Source of the DNA: Devosia chinhatensis
Lineage (GTDB): Bacteria; Pseudomonadota; Alphaproteobacteria; Rhizobiales; Devosiaceae
Length of the DNA: 64,000 bases
NCBI RefSeq assembly: GCF_000969445.1
Contig: NZ_JZEY01000054.1
Location: 248,001-312,000 of the forward strand
Direction of reading: 5' to 3'
This document shows, piece after piece, positions 8,268 to 18,048 of the stretch. The notes beneath the pieces were generated by a model, which worked only from the letters and a program-made list of their open reading frames with translations, was not told the origin of the DNA and searched no databases. Position numbers and translations under genes: made by a program. Numbering within the stretch: position 1 is the stretch's first letter; every line of letters begins with the position of its first letter.

Positions 8268-10162
8268 GCGCCATGGACGACGACGAGCGCGAAACCGCGA
8301 CCTTTCCCGGCCAGCGCCCCCCACGCGCCTCGGTGGGCAGTCACACCATCGAGGAAGAAGTCTTTGGCAAGGCCTATGACCCGCAGACGGTTCGCCGCAT
8401 CTGGGCCTATGTGCATCCCTATCGGCTCAAGATCTACGTTTCGGTCTTGGCCGTGCTGGTCTTTACCGGCACCCAGCTTGCCATTCCGCTCATCATCGGC
8501 AATGCCATCGACACCGGCATGGTCGCTGGCGGCAATCTGGAAAGTCTCTCCGGCGCCGTGATCGCCTTTGCTGTTGCGATCCTGCTCAACTTTGCCGCCT
8601 CCTGGGTGCAGGAGACCCAGGTGGGGCAGGTGGCCGAAAATGTGCTGTTCGACATGCGTCGCGCCATGTTCGCCCAATTGCAGCGCGTTTCGCTGTCCTA
8701 CATGGACAAGACCGAGGTAGGGCGCCTCATGAGCCGCCTTCAGGGCGACGTCAATTCCATGCAGGAATTTCTCGAAACATCGGTCATTTCGGTCGGTGAC
8801 ATCGTGCTGCTGTTCGGCATCGTCGCCGTCCTGCTCACCCTCGATCCCTTCCTGGGTCTTTTGACCATGGCGACCATGCCCGTGCTCTTTATTGTGCGCA
8901 TCTTCTGGCTGCCCCGGGCCAAGCGCGCCTTCTGGGCGGCGCACGAAACCAATTCGCTGACCAACGGCGCCATGGCCGAGGGTATCAATGGCGTGCGCAC
9001 TGTGCAGAACCTCGACCGTCAGAAGGTCAATTTCGACCTCTATGACGATAAGGCCTATCAGAACCTGCGCACCCAGCTGACCGGGTCAAAATATGCCCAG
9101 GTCATGGTGCCCATCGTCGACAGCCTCACCGGTATCTCCATGGCCACGGTCGTGGTTGTGGGCGGCGCCATGGTGCTTAACGGCACGCTGCAGGTCGGCG
9201 TCATCGTCGCTTTCCTGTTCTATATCCAGCGCTTCTTCGACCCCATCCGCTCGCTCACCATGCAATATTCGATCATGCAGCGTGCCATGACTTCGGGCCG
9301 CCGCATCACCGAGGTTCTCGACCTGCCCGTAGTGATCGAAGACAAGCCCGGCGCCGTGGAGCTGACCAGCGACATGGACGGCTCGGTCGCCTTCAACGAC
9401 GTGGTGTTCGGCTACGATCCCAAGCGCCCCGTGCTCAAGAACGTCTCGTTCCGCGTCAATCCCGGGGAAACCGTCGCTCTGGTCGGTCCGACTGGCTCGG
9501 GCAAGACCAGCGCCATGGCGCTGGTGCATCGCTTCTACGAGGTCCAGAAGGGGGCCGTTCTGGTCGGTGGCCATGATGTGCGCAACGTCACCCAGGAAAG
9601 TCTGGGCGAGCAGGTGGCCATGGTGCTGCAGGAGCCCTTCCTCTTCACCGGCACCATTTTCGACAATATCCGCTACAACAAGGCCAGCGCCACGCGCGAG
9701 GACGTGATCGCTGCCGCCCGGGCCGTGGGCGCGCATGACTTCATCTCCCGGTTCGAAAAGGGGTATGACACCGTGCTCGAACAGCGCGGCTCCAATCTGT
9801 CGCTTGGCCAGCGCCAGCTCCTCAGCTTTGCCCGCGCTCTTGTGGCCGATGCCCGGATCCTCGTGCTCGACGAAGCCACCGCAAATATCGACAGCTACAC
9901 CGAGCGGCAGATCCAGAAGGCGCTCGAAGTGCTGCTGGAAGGGCGCACCGGCATGGTCATCGCCCATCGCCTCGCCACCATCCGGGGCGCCGATCGCATC
10001 ATCGTGCTGCAGAATGGCGAGAAAATCGAGGAAGGCAATCACGACCAGCTCATGGAGCTCGGCAGCCTCTATTCGCGCCTCTACAACATGAACTATGCCA
10101 GCTTCGACGACATCCCCGACGATCTGGTCGCACAAGCCAACGCCAAGGCGGCCAGCACCTGA
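8264..10162 (+). CDS. ABC exporter half-transporter, subunit 2 (fused permease-ATPase, degenerate signature)
   Basis: 632 residues: six transmembrane helices, then an ATPase domain with Walker A GPTGSGKT (about 407), signature LSLGQRQ (about 510) and Walker B ILVLDEATANID (about 531) with the catalytic Glu intact. The signature has Leu in place of the usual second-position Gly (LSGGQ). In ABC dimers each ATP site joins Walker motifs of one subunit to the signature of the other. The faulty signature here therefore falls in the same site as subunit 1's faulty Walker B, leaving one fully competent site. It starts inside the stop codon of subunit 1. Known heterodimeric exporters such as TM287/288 and BmrCD follow the same scheme. 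Confidence 0.93.
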   Translation: MSAMDDDERETATFPGQRPPRASVGSHTIEEEVFGKAYDPQTVRRIWAYVHPYRLKIYVSVLAVLVFTGTQLAIPLIIGNAIDTGMVAGGNLESLSGAVIAFAVAILLNFAASWVQETQVGQVAENVLFDMRRAMFAQLQRVSLSYMDKTEVGRLMSRLQGDVNSMQEFLETSVISVGDIVLLFGIVAVLLTLDPFLGLLTMATMPVLFIVRIFWLPRAKRAFWAAHETNSLTNGAMAEGINGVRTVQNLDRQKVNFDLYDDKAYQNLRTQLTGSKYAQVMVPIVDSLTGISMATVVVVGGAMVLNGTLQVGVIVAFLFYIQRFFDPIRSLTMQYSIMQRAMTSGRRITEVLDLPVVIEDKPGAVELTSDMDGSVAFNDVVFGYDPKRPVLKNVSFRVNPGETVALVGPTGSGKTSAMALVHRFYEVQKGAVLVGGHDVRNVTQESLGEQVAMVLQEPFLFTGTIFDNIRYNKASATREDVIAAARAVGAHDFISRFEKGYDTVLEQRGSNLSLGQRQLLSFARALVADARILVLDEATANIDSYTERQIQKALEVLLEGRTGMVIAHRLATIRGADRIIVLQNGEKIEEGNHDQLMELGSLYSRLYNMNYASFDDIPDDLVAQANAKAAST

Positions 10163-10355
10163 GGGTCAAGGCCCCGATGCCGCGTCTCGATCGCGACCCT
10201 CACCCCCTTTTGCGGAGAGGGTCGCGACGCCGGCAGCGAAGCGGACTGGCAAAGCAGTCGTGAGGGGGAAAGGTCTTTCGACCGGAGCCAGGTCTTGTGG
10301 CTCCTGCTGACCCTCCCCTTGAGGGGAAGGCCGGGGAGGGGTGCTGCCGTTCAGG
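10163..10355. repeat. Intergenic GC-rich inverted repeats
   Basis: This spacer between the ABC exporter and the DUF1624 gene holds nested inverted repeats. CCCTCAC at 10197-10203 pairs with GTGAGGG at 10260-10266, and a compact hairpin of C-rich and G-rich arms (CCCTCCCCTTGAGGGG type) lies at about 10310-10330, followed by GGGGAGGGG. Such C/G-rich hairpins are common dispersed intergenic repeats in alphaproteobacterial genomes. They may also help end transcription from both convergent genes. No T-tract makes a clear intrinsic terminator. No coding potential seen. Confidence 0.5.
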
Positions 10356-11417
10356 CTATTGCCCCTGTCCTGCCGCATCTGGTTCCGTCTCCAGCTCCGG
10401 ATAGATCAGCACCGAACATTGCCGATTATTCGCATCGAGCTGGGTCTGTTCCTGGGGCGAGATGACGCCCGAATAGACCGCGTCCCACAATTCGTCTCGA
10501 TTGATGCCCTCGAGCCCGCACTGGCAATAGGTGGCGCACATCGCCGCCGTCGTTCCGGTCGCCTCGCAACTGGTCTGGCAGGAATTGAGAAATTCGATTT
10601 CCCGGCCGGCGGTCTGCGCACCGGTCGCCATGGCCAGTGGGGCGATCACCGCCAGCAGCAATGGCTGATGCACCAGATAGATGACGAGGCTCCACCGCCC
10701 CATCCAGCCCAGCACCCGCGACAGCCGATTGCGCGGCTGCACCGATGCCAGCCGCGCCTCTGCTGTCGACCCCCGCACCAGCCGCGCGACCACGATGCCG
10801 CCCAGCACGACGCCCAGCCAGGGAAAGACCGGCACCAGATCATTGGTCAGGGGCGGCACCTCCCAGAAACCGATCCAGGAGAGGGCCACGGCGTTGAACA
10901 GCGGATCGTGGAACAGGAAATGCAGGGCAACAATGGCCACGCCCGCCAGCGCCGTCAGCCAGATCGGCGTGAAAAGGAAAGGCAGGGCCAGGATGCTGAA
11001 CAGCGCGATGGCATGCAGCACCCCGAAATACACAAAGCTTTCGGGGAACATGATCCACGTTCCCAGCGTGATGAGCAGCGCGCCCCCCGCCACGAAAAGG
11101 GTCCGTCGCCAGAAGCTCGTCCAGCGCACGCCATCCCCATGCCCCAGCACCAGGCCGACACCGACGAGGAACATGAACGAGAACAGGATCGAGCGGGCAA
11201 AAAAGACCCAGCCCGGATCGTAGCCGACATCGACCGGCATAAAGCCATAGAACGACAGGTCCCAGCTCAGATGGTAGATCACCATGGCCACGATGGCGAC
11301 GCCGCGGGCAATGTCGATGATGGGAAGGCGCGGACGTTTGCCGCCGCGCAGCAGCGCGTCTTCCTGCGGGGCTGAGGTCGGCCGAAGGCCGGGTGAGGGG
11401 GCCTTCGATCCGCTCAT
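10356..11417 (-). CDS. DUF1624 / heparan-alpha-glucosaminide N-acetyltransferase-like membrane protein with Cys-rich tail
   Basis: 353 residues from an ATG at 11417 with an AAGGGA ribosome site. The opening motif RLPIIDIARGVAIVAMVIYH, followed by several helices, is typical of DUF1624 (HGSNAT-like membrane acyltransferases). A His in the first helix (VIYHLSWD) is the conserved acceptor candidate. The last helix (SLVIYLVHQPLLLAVIAP) is followed by about 90 hydrophilic residues with six Cys packed close together (CQTSCEATG, MCATYCQCG and a later C). That tail is unusual for the family and could form disulfides or bind metal. The gene starts 5 bases beyond the recQ stop, so it is translationally close to recQ. 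Substrate unknown. Confidence 0.85.
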   Translation of the reverse strand: MSGSKAPSPGLRPTSAPQEDALLRGGKRPRLPIIDIARGVAIVAMVIYHLSWDLSFYGFMPVDVGYDPGWVFFARSILFSFMFLVGVGLVLGHGDGVRWTSFWRRTLFVAGGALLITLGTWIMFPESFVYFGVLHAIALFSILALPFLFTPIWLTALAGVAIVALHFLFHDPLFNAVALSWIGFWEVPPLTNDLVPVFPWLGVVLGGIVVARLVRGSTAEARLASVQPRNRLSRVLGWMGRWSLVIYLVHQPLLLAVIAPLAMATGAQTAGREIEFLNSCQTSCEATGTTAAMCATYCQCGLEGINRDELWDAVYSGVISPQEQTQLDANNRQCSVLIYPELETEPDAAGQGQ

Positions 11418-11421
11418 CGCT

Positions 11422-13269
11422 TCATCCCTTGAAATTGGCGACCACCGCCAGAAAGTCCGCGCCATAACGGTCGAGCTTGCCCTGTCCGACGCCGGGCAGG
11501 TTCAGCATGTCATGGGGATGGGTCGGCTGCGCCAGTGCCATCGCCTTGAGCGTCGCATCATGGAAAATGACATAGGGCGGCACCCCCTGCGACTTGGCGA
11601 TCCGCAGCCGTTCCTCGCGCAGTGCATCGAAAAGCGGGCGGGCGTGATCGGGGACATCGATGGATTTCGCCAGAGAGCGACGAATTTCTATCGCTTTCTT
11701 GGGTCTGTCTTTCCTGAGGGTAACAGTCTGCTCACGTTTGAACACCGAATGTGCATTCGCGGCTAACATCAGCGCACCGTGATTGGCATGGTCGACAAGG
11801 ATCAGCCCCATGGCTGTCAACTGCCGCAAGACCGACTGCCAGGTCTTGGCGTCGAGCTCCTGGCCTTGTCCGAAAACCTTCTGGTGCTCGTGGCCAAACC
11901 GTTGAACTTTCTCGGTTTGTTTGCCCAGTAGCACGTCGATCACATGCGCCGCGCCGAACCGCTGGCCGGTTCGGTAAATCGCCGCCAGCGCCTTGATCGC
12001 CGCCTCGGTGCCGTCCCAGCTCTCGACCGGCGACCGGCACGTATCGCAATTGCCGCAAGGCTGCGGATAGACCTCGCCGAAATGGCTCAGGATCGCCTGT
12101 CGCCGGCACGACGCAGTCTCGCACACACCCAGTAAGGCATTGAGTTTGCTGTGTTCCAGCCGCTTGACCTCGTCGGGCGCATTGCCTTCGTCGATCATCC
12201 GGCGGCGTTGGACCACGTCGGCCATGCCATAGCTCATCCAGGCATCCGAGGGTTGCCCATCGCGCCCTGCGCGCCCGGTTTCCTGGTAGTAAGCCTCTAT
12301 GGATGCTGGCAAATCCATGTGCGCCACATAGCGCACGTCCGGCTTGTCGATCCCCATCCCAAAGGCGACGGTCGCGACCAGGCACAACCCTTCCTCCTTG
12401 AGGAAAGCGTCCTGATTGGCGCTGCGCAATTGTGCGCTCATGCCCGCATGATAGGGTAAGGCCTTGATTCCCTTGCCATTCAGCCACTCGGCAATGTCCT
12501 CGACCTTGGCGCGGCTGAGGCAATAGACGATGCCGCTCTCGCCCTTGTGGGTGCCCAGGAAGTCCAGCAGCTGATCCCGCGCCTTGTCCCGCTCCACGAT
12601 GGAATAGGAAATATTGGGACGGTCGAACGAGGTGGTGAAGACCCGCGCCTGTTCGAGCCCCAGCCGCTCGATGATGTCCTCGCGCGTCGTCGGGTCCGCC
12701 GTCGCGGTCAGCGCAATCCGCGGTACGCCGGGAAAAAGTTCAACCAGATGAATGAGTTCGCGATATTCCGGCCGGAAATCATGGCCCCATTGGCTCACGC
12801 AATGCGCCTCGTCGATTGCGAAAAGCGAGATGTCGCAGCCGCTCAGCATATTGGCAAAACCGGGAGTCGCCACGCGCTCCGGCGCGACGTAGAGCAGGTC
12901 GAGTTCGCCCTGCCGCAGCTGCCGCCGGACGTCGGCCGCTTCCTGGGGGCTCAGCGAAGAATTGAGCGCGGCCGCCGCAACACCGGCTTGTTTGAGGGCC
13001 TCTACCTGGTCTCGCATCAGGGCGATGAGCGGCGAGACCACGATACCCACCCCCGGCCTGCAAATGGCGGGGATCTGGTAGCACATCGACTTGCCTGCAC
13101 CGGTAGGAAACAAGACCACCGCGTCCCCGCCCTCGGTGACATGGTCGATGACATCGGCCTGCTGCCCACGAAAGGCGCGATGCCCGAAGATGTCGCGCAA
13201 GACGTCGAGCGGCTCCGGACGCGAATGCCGGAGAGGGGAGAACAGATCGTAAGACTCAAGAGCTTCCAC
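11422..13269 (-). CDS. recQ: ATP-dependent DNA helicase RecQ
   Basis: 615 residues, the usual length for RecQ. Superfamily 2 helicase motifs are complete: motif [17 protein letters not shown], the DEAH box [16 protein letters not shown] with the RecQ-specific aromatic loop, and motif [14 protein letters not shown]. The RQC zinc cluster is visible as [12 protein letters not shown]...CGNCDTC, and an HRDC domain closes the protein ([17 protein letters not shown]). RecQ unwinds DNA 3' to 5' in recombination and fork repair in the cytoplasm. The DUF1624 gene follows closely on the same strand. No oddities seen. Confidence 0.97.
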   Translation of the reverse strand: MEALESYDLFSPLRHSRPEPLDVLRDIFGHRAFRGQQADVIDHVTEGGDAVVLFPTGAGKSMCYQIPAICRPGVGIVVSPLIALMRDQVEALKQAGVAAAALNSSLSPQEAADVRRQLRQGELDLLYVAPERVATPGFANMLSGCDISLFAIDEAHCVSQWGHDFRPEYRELIHLVELFPGVPRIALTATADPTTREDIIERLGLEQARVFTTSFDRPNISYSIVERDKARDQLLDFLGTHKGESGIVYCLSRAKVEDIAEWLNGKGIKALPYHAGMSAQLRSANQDAFLKEEGLCLVATVAFGMGIDKPDVRYVAHMDLPASIEAYYQETGRAGRDGQPSDAWMSYGMADVVQRRRMIDEGNAPDEVKRLEHSKLNALLGVCETASCRRQAILSHFGEVYPQPCGNCDTCRSPVESWDGTEAAIKALAAIYRTGQRFGAAHVIDVLLGKQTEKVQRFGHEHQKVFGQGQELDAKTWQSVLRQLTAMGLILVDHANHGALMLAANAHSVFKREQTVTLRKDRPKKAIEIRRSLAKSIDVPDHARPLFDALREERLRIAKSQGVPPYVIFHDATLKAMALAQPTHPHDMLNLPGVGQGKLDRYGADFLAVVANFKG

Positions 13270-13328
13270 GCCTCTCTTGAATCACGGGGCGTCAGGTGTG
13301 GCAACCGGCAAGCGGCTGCTTTGCCCAT

Positions 13329-14255
13329 TCACGTTCTGGTGGTGGAAACCGGCTCGACCTTGCCCTGGATGTAATCCTCGACCTTACTGGTCAGGATCCG
13401 CTTGAAGCGATCCTTCTCGGCCTCGGCATGGGTGACGATCTCGCGTACGCGCCAGAACTCCATGGCGCCAAAATTGGCGACGTGAGGGCGGATATAGATA
13501 TCGGGAGGATAGGCGGCCATCATGTGAGCGGTCAGCGAGTGCATCATGATCTGGGCCGAGCCAAACCAGATATCGAGGGCCTTGTGCTCGGTCCGCGCCA
13601 GGGCAATCGAGGGATCGCCCACGACATCGATGCCAATGAGGAAGTCGGTGTCGATATCGGCCTGATCAAGCGGCAGTGGATTGACCACGCCTCCGTCGAC
13701 CAGAACGTGATTGTTGTAGACCACCGGCTTGAAAAGGCTGGGTATGGCTATGGAGCCTGCAATTGCCGGCCGCAACAAGCCCGAATTGAACACCACCTGG
13801 TGCCAGGACTGAAAATCGGTGGCCACGACATGCAGCGGGATTTTGAGATCCTTGAATTCCTTTGGAAAGGACGGAGGGGTGAATGCATCCACGATGCTGG
13901 CGGCGTCGAGCTGCATGGAAATGCCGTTCTTGAGCAAGCCGCCCAATCCGCGAACCTGGGTCGCCCACAGCTTGCCCGCGATGATCCGCAACGTGCCCAG
14001 CACTTCGAAACTGTGCTCGCGCAGCTCCTTGCCCGTCATGCCCGCGGCCCAGCCTGCGCCGATCAGTGCGCCGATGGACGTGCCGGATATGCTGTGTGGC
14101 TTGAGGCCAAGCTCGTCCATCGCTTCGATATAGGGAATATGGGTCAGGCCGCGGGCGGAACCTCCACCCAACGCCACGCCGATCCTGGGTCCACTGTTCG
14201 TGTTCACCTGTCCACGCTCCGCACCTCTCATGCGCAGCTTGTCCGCCAAGGCCAT
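13329..14255 (-). CDS. Patatin-like phospholipase (RssA-type)
   Basis: 308 residues from an ATG at 14255 with an AGAGG ribosome site. A GTG-initiated extension to 14444 is open but would overlap purD by 90 bases, so I prefer the shorter form. The patatin oxyanion hole GGGSARG, the nucleophile motif GTSIGALIG (GxSxG) and the catalytic Asp in VDGGVVNPLP are all present, in the Ser-Asp dyad order of the family. Members are serine lipases/acyl hydrolases; the substrate is unknown. It lies directly downstream of purD on the same strand. Confidence 0.9.
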   Translation of the reverse strand: MALADKLRMRGAERGQVNTNSGPRIGVALGGGSARGLTHIPYIEAMDELGLKPHSISGTSIGALIGAGWAAGMTGKELREHSFEVLGTLRIIAGKLWATQVRGLGGLLKNGISMQLDAASIVDAFTPPSFPKEFKDLKIPLHVVATDFQSWHQVVFNSGLLRPAIAGSIAIPSLFKPVVYNNHVLVDGGVVNPLPLDQADIDTDFLIGIDVVGDPSIALARTEHKALDIWFGSAQIMMHSLTAHMMAAYPPDIYIRPHVANFGAMEFWRVREIVTHAEAEKDRFKRILTSKVEDYIQGKVEPVSTTRT

Positions 14256-14352
14256 GCCGCGCCTCTGCAGGGGCGTCAGTGGGCGTTGCGGCGGCGCCGC
14301 GTCGAAGACGGTTCTGAGGGTGGAGCCTAACTCACCAAGATTGAGGAATGGT

Positions 14353-15627
14353 TCAGCTGCGCTGGCGGGCAATCTCGCGCCAACCGATGTCCCGGCGGCA
14401 AAAGCCTTCCGGCCAATCAATCGCGTCAACGCCTGCGTAAGCACGATTTTGCGCCTCTTCGACCGATGCCCCGAGCGCGGTGATGTTCAGGACGCGCCCA
14501 CCATTGGCAAGCAAACGTTCACCATCGCGCTTCGTTCCGGCGTGAAAGATCGTTAGTGCTTCGCTGTCCAGCCCGTCGACGCCCCGGATCACGCTGCCCT
14601 TGCCGTAATCGTCCGGGTAACCTTTCGTCGCCATGATGACTGTCAGCGCATAGGCGTCCAGCCATTCCACATCATGGCCGGCAAGGGCGCCCATGGCCAC
14701 GGCATGCAGCAATGGCACGATATCGCTCTGCATGCGCATCATCATTACCTGCGTCTCGGGGTCGCCGAAGCGCGCATTATATTCGACCAGCTTGGGACCA
14801 TCTGCCGTGAGCATCAATCCCGCATAGAGGACGCCGGCATAAGGCGTGCCTCGCTCGGCCATACCCCGCACGGTGGGCTCGATGATGCGAGCCATGACGT
14901 CTTCATAAACCGCGTGCGACATCACCGGCGCCGGGGAATAGGCCCCCATGCCGCCTGTATTGGGACCGGTGTCACCATCGAAAGCCCGTTTGTGATCCTG
15001 CGCGGTGGTCAGCGGCAGGATATCCTTGCCGTCGGTCAGCACGAAAAGGCTGACCTCTTCGCCTTCCATGAAATCCTCGATGACAACGGCTGCCCCGGAT
15101 GCTCCGAAAGCGCCCGAGAAACAATCGATGATCGCCTCTTCTGCCTCTTCGGCGGTCATGGCTACGGTAACGCCCTTGCCGGCCGCGAGCCCGTCGGCCT
15201 TGATCACGATCGGGGCGCCCTGGGTATAGAGATAGGCAAGGGCGGAGGCCTCGTCCTCGAAACGGGCATAGCCGGCCGTGGGAATGTCGAACTCGTCGCA
15301 GAGGGCCTTGGTGAAGCTCTTTGAGCCTTCCAGCTGCCCTGCAGCCTTGCTGGGGCAGAATGTGACGAACCCTGCCGCGCGCAGATCGTCGCCAAGGCCG
15401 GCGACAACCTGGGCATCGGGCCCGACGACCACGAAGTCGATAGCGTTCTCTTGGGCGGCAGCGATCACCGCCTCATGGTCGGTGATGTCGACCTGAACAT
15501 TGCTGGCCATTGTGCCCGTACCGCCGTTTCCGGGCGCAACGAACAAGGCGCTGACCATTGGCGACTGTGCGATCTTCCAGGCCAGGGCATGTTCACGCCC
15601 GCCAGAACCGATGACCATCACGCGCAT
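14353..15627 (-). CDS. purD: Phosphoribosylamine--glycine ligase
   Basis: 424 residues from an ATG at 15627 with a GGAGG ribosome site. The start reads RVMVIGSGGREHALAWK, the diagnostic N terminus of GAR synthetase. ATP-grasp motifs follow (PIVIKADGLAAGKGVTVA, EEVSLFVLTDG, GMGAYSPAP, and EYNARFGDPETQ for metal binding). The enzyme joins glycine to phosphoribosylamine in step 2 of purine synthesis. Neighbouring genes are not purine genes, so it appears transcribed on its own or with the patatin gene behind it. Confidence 0.98.
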   Translation of the reverse strand: MRVMVIGSGGREHALAWKIAQSPMVSALFVAPGNGGTGTMASNVQVDITDHEAVIAAAQENAIDFVVVGPDAQVVAGLGDDLRAAGFVTFCPSKAAGQLEGSKSFTKALCDEFDIPTAGYARFEDEASALAYLYTQGAPIVIKADGLAAGKGVTVAMTAEEAEEAIIDCFSGAFGASGAAVVIEDFMEGEEVSLFVLTDGKDILPLTTAQDHKRAFDGDTGPNTGGMGAYSPAPVMSHAVYEDVMARIIEPTVRGMAERGTPYAGVLYAGLMLTADGPKLVEYNARFGDPETQVMMMRMQSDIVPLLHAVAMGALAGHDVEWLDAYALTVIMATKGYPDDYGKGSVIRGVDGLDSEALTIFHAGTKRDGERLLANGGRVLNITALGASVEEAQNRAYAGVDAIDWPEGFCRRDIGWREIARQRS

Positions 15628-15693
15628 TTTCTGCCTCCGTCGCTGTCTGTGCGCGTGATGCACGAGAGCGGCGGCAGAGGCAAGCCGGAAAGG

Positions 15694-17064
15694 CTAGAGC
15701 TCGGCTTCTTTGAAAATCCGGGTCAGGTCACCATTCCATTCACCCTTGAACTTGGCCAGCCAGCGTTCAGCGGGCGATTTCCCGGAGCGGATAGTTTCCT
15801 CAAGAGGCGCGAGGTGGATGGTTTCGTCTCGACCCTTGGCGTCGAGACGATTGCGGCGAACAAGCCCGGCCTCGGCAATACCCACCGCTTGCGCGGCGAC
15901 ATCAAAGAGACTGGACCGGTCGAACGGTGTTGCAAGTCCCCTGCGTGGCACCTCGCGCCGGAGATAGTCGCGGTCTTCCTCAGACCAGTTCTTTACCAGC
16001 TCCCAGGCGGCTTCGAGCGAGATATCGTCATAGAGCAGGCCGGTCCAGAAGGCCGACAGCGCGACCACATGGGCCTCGTCGCCCATGTCGGCGCCGCGCA
16101 TTTCGAGGAATTGCTTGAGCCGGACTTCAGGGAAGATGGTCGAGAGGTGGTCTTCCCAATCCTTGATTGTGGGCTTCTCCCCGGGCAATTGCGGCAGGCG
16201 ACCCTCGAGGAAATCGCGGAAGCTCTCACCCGCGACATTGACGTACTGGCCGCCACGAATGACGAAATACATCGGCACGTCCAAGGCATAGTCGGCGTAG
16301 CGTTCAAAGCCGAATCCGTCCTCGAACGCGAAGGGCAGCATGCCGGTGCGCGCGTCGTCGGTATTAAGCCAGATATGACTGCGGAAACTGAGATAACCCG
16401 CCTCACGCCCGTCGACGAAGGGTGAATTGGCAAAAAGCGCCGTGGCAACGGGCTGCAGGGCAACGGAGACGCGGAGTTTGCGGACCATGTCCGCCTCGCT
16501 CGAAAAGTCGAGATTGGCCTGCACCGTCGCCGAGCGATACATCATCGACGTACCCAAAGTACCCACGCGGCCCATGTAATCGGTCATGATTGCATAGCGC
16601 GATTTGGGCATCGCCTCGATCTGCGCAACAGACCAGAGCGGTGTAACGCCCAAGCCGAGAAAGTGAATATCAAGTGGTGCTGCTACCTTGCGCGCAACCC
16701 GCATATGCTCGGCAAGTTCATCGGCCGTGCCATGAATGTCGGCCATGGGCGCGCCGGAAAGCTCGAACTGACCACCCGGCTCAAGCGAGATACCGCCAGC
16801 CACTGCGTCGTTGCGCAGGCCAATAGGGTTGTCGCCGTCATAGAACGGTTTCCAGCCGGTTTCCCTTCCTATGCCGTCGAGCAGGGCGCGAATGCCCTGG
16901 TCGCCTTCATAGGCTACAGGACGAAGAGGGTCGGTATGGAACACATGCTTTTCGTGCTCCGTGCCAATGCGCCATTGGTCGGCAGGCTTGGCCCCGCGTT
17001 CCATCGCCTCGATCAGGTCTGCCCGAGATTCGATGAGGGGCGAAGGAGTGTCGGCGCCGGCCAT
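15694..17064 (-). CDS. gshA: Glutamate--cysteine ligase, plant/alphaproteobacterial type
   Basis: 456 residues, the usual size of the GCS2 (plant-like) class found in alphaproteobacteria. Recognisable stretches are WRIGTEHEKHVF (ATP/glutamate site), ISLEPGGQFELSG and MMYRSATVQANLDF, all typical of this class and unlike the gammaproteobacterial enzyme. It makes gamma-glutamylcysteine, the first step of glutathione synthesis. The rsmE gene lies 72 bases upstream on the same strand, an arrangement often seen in Hyphomicrobiales. A regulatory Cys-based redox switch is known in plant homologues; I did not verify the equivalent Cys here. Confidence 0.95.
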   Translation of the reverse strand: MAGADTPSPLIESRADLIEAMERGAKPADQWRIGTEHEKHVFHTDPLRPVAYEGDQGIRALLDGIGRETGWKPFYDGDNPIGLRNDAVAGGISLEPGGQFELSGAPMADIHGTADELAEHMRVARKVAAPLDIHFLGLGVTPLWSVAQIEAMPKSRYAIMTDYMGRVGTLGTSMMYRSATVQANLDFSSEADMVRKLRVSVALQPVATALFANSPFVDGREAGYLSFRSHIWLNTDDARTGMLPFAFEDGFGFERYADYALDVPMYFVIRGGQYVNVAGESFRDFLEGRLPQLPGEKPTIKDWEDHLSTIFPEVRLKQFLEMRGADMGDEAHVVALSAFWTGLLYDDISLEAAWELVKNWSEEDRDYLRREVPRRGLATPFDRSSLFDVAAQAVGIAEAGLVRRNRLDAKGRDETIHLAPLEETIRSGKSPAERWLAKFKGEWNGDLTRIFKEAEL

Positions 17065-17136
17065 GGAGTCCTCTTGGTTGAGGCGACTAAAGTGAGGCGC
17101 GAAAATAGCGAGCGCAAGGCGGAAAGCAATCGCGTT

Positions 17137-17886
17137 TTATCGCCAATCGCCGATGGTCGCTTGAATAATGGCCATTGCGGCCACTGCTGCCGTATCGGCC
17201 CGCAGGATGCGCGGCCCGAGACTGATGGGGATAACGTATGGGAGTGCTCCGAGTTTCTGACGCTCCGTCTCGGAAAATCCGCCCTCGGGTCCAACGAGCA
17301 GGCCAATGCGCCTGCCGGCCAGTTCACCGAGCGTCTGGACGGGGGTCGCGGAGGGTGCGCTTTCGTCGGCGAAAACGAGGACACGGTCCCCATGCTCGGC
17401 CGCCCAACCATCGATCAGGCGATCCAGCGAGATGTCCTCCGCAATCTGGGGCACGCTGAGCACTTCGCACTGCTCGGCGGCTTCTATCGCATTGGCGCGC
17501 AGACGCTCCGGCTTCAGCCGGTTGACCTGGGTGTATTGGGTGTAAACGGGCTGGATAATGCCTGCCCCCATCTCCACCGCTTTCTGAACGACATAGTCTA
17601 GCCGTTCACTTTTAAGCGGTGCAAAACCATACCAGAAATCGGTCGCACGGGTTTGCGGCGCGATCCGCTCGACGACGCTCAGCACGACCGACTTTTTCGA
17701 ATCACGCGAGAGGCGGCAGAGCCAGGCCCCGTCCCGTCCATTGAACAGAATGACCTCGTCGCCGATCGTCTTGCGGAGCACGGCGGCAAGGTAGAGCGAC
17801 TGATCCTTGTCCAGCGTCAGGTCGACGCTGTCCGCAAGATCGGCAGCGACGAAAAGGCGTGGAAGTTGGGCGTGGCTGCGGGGCAT
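17137..17886 (-). CDS. rsmE: 16S rRNA (uracil1498-N3)-methyltransferase
   Basis: 249 residues, normal for RsmE. The N-terminal PUA-like part (PRLFVAADLADS...LYLAAVLRKTIGDEVILFNGRDG) is followed by a SPOUT knot with the SAM-binding signature LLVGPEGGFSETE and ISLGPRILRADTA. It methylates U1498 of 16S rRNA. The ATG at 17886 has a weak ribosome site; a GTG at 17901 sits about 10 bases behind AGGAGG and is a credible alternative start. gshA follows downstream; the divergent neighbour is ubiA. Confidence 0.96.
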   Translation of the reverse strand: MPRSHAQLPRLFVAADLADSVDLTLDKDQSLYLAAVLRKTIGDEVILFNGRDGAWLCRLSRDSKKSVVLSVVERIAPQTRATDFWYGFAPLKSERLDYVVQKAVEMGAGIIQPVYTQYTQVNRLKPERLRANAIEAAEQCEVLSVPQIAEDISLDRLIDGWAAEHGDRVLVFADESAPSATPVQTLGELAGRRIGLLVGPEGGFSETERQKLGALPYVIPISLGPRILRADTAAVAAMAIIQATIGDWR

Positions 17887-18048
17887 GATGGCAAGCGGCA
17901 CCGAGCCGCACCCTCCTGGTTCACTAGATGTGCGATGAGGGTCTACTCTAATCCTTTCGAACACAGTAGACCTGCACGGGATTTCTCTTCGACCTCTTTC
18001 GACCCGGCCGCTTGTCGAGGTCGACCACCCCAGCATCGAGGTGCGCCA

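Noticed and set aside
14256..14444. N-terminal extension of the patatin protein from a GTG at 14444
   Set aside because: It would overlap the purD coding end by about 90 bases and has no ribosome site, whereas the ATG at 14255 has AGAGG in place.
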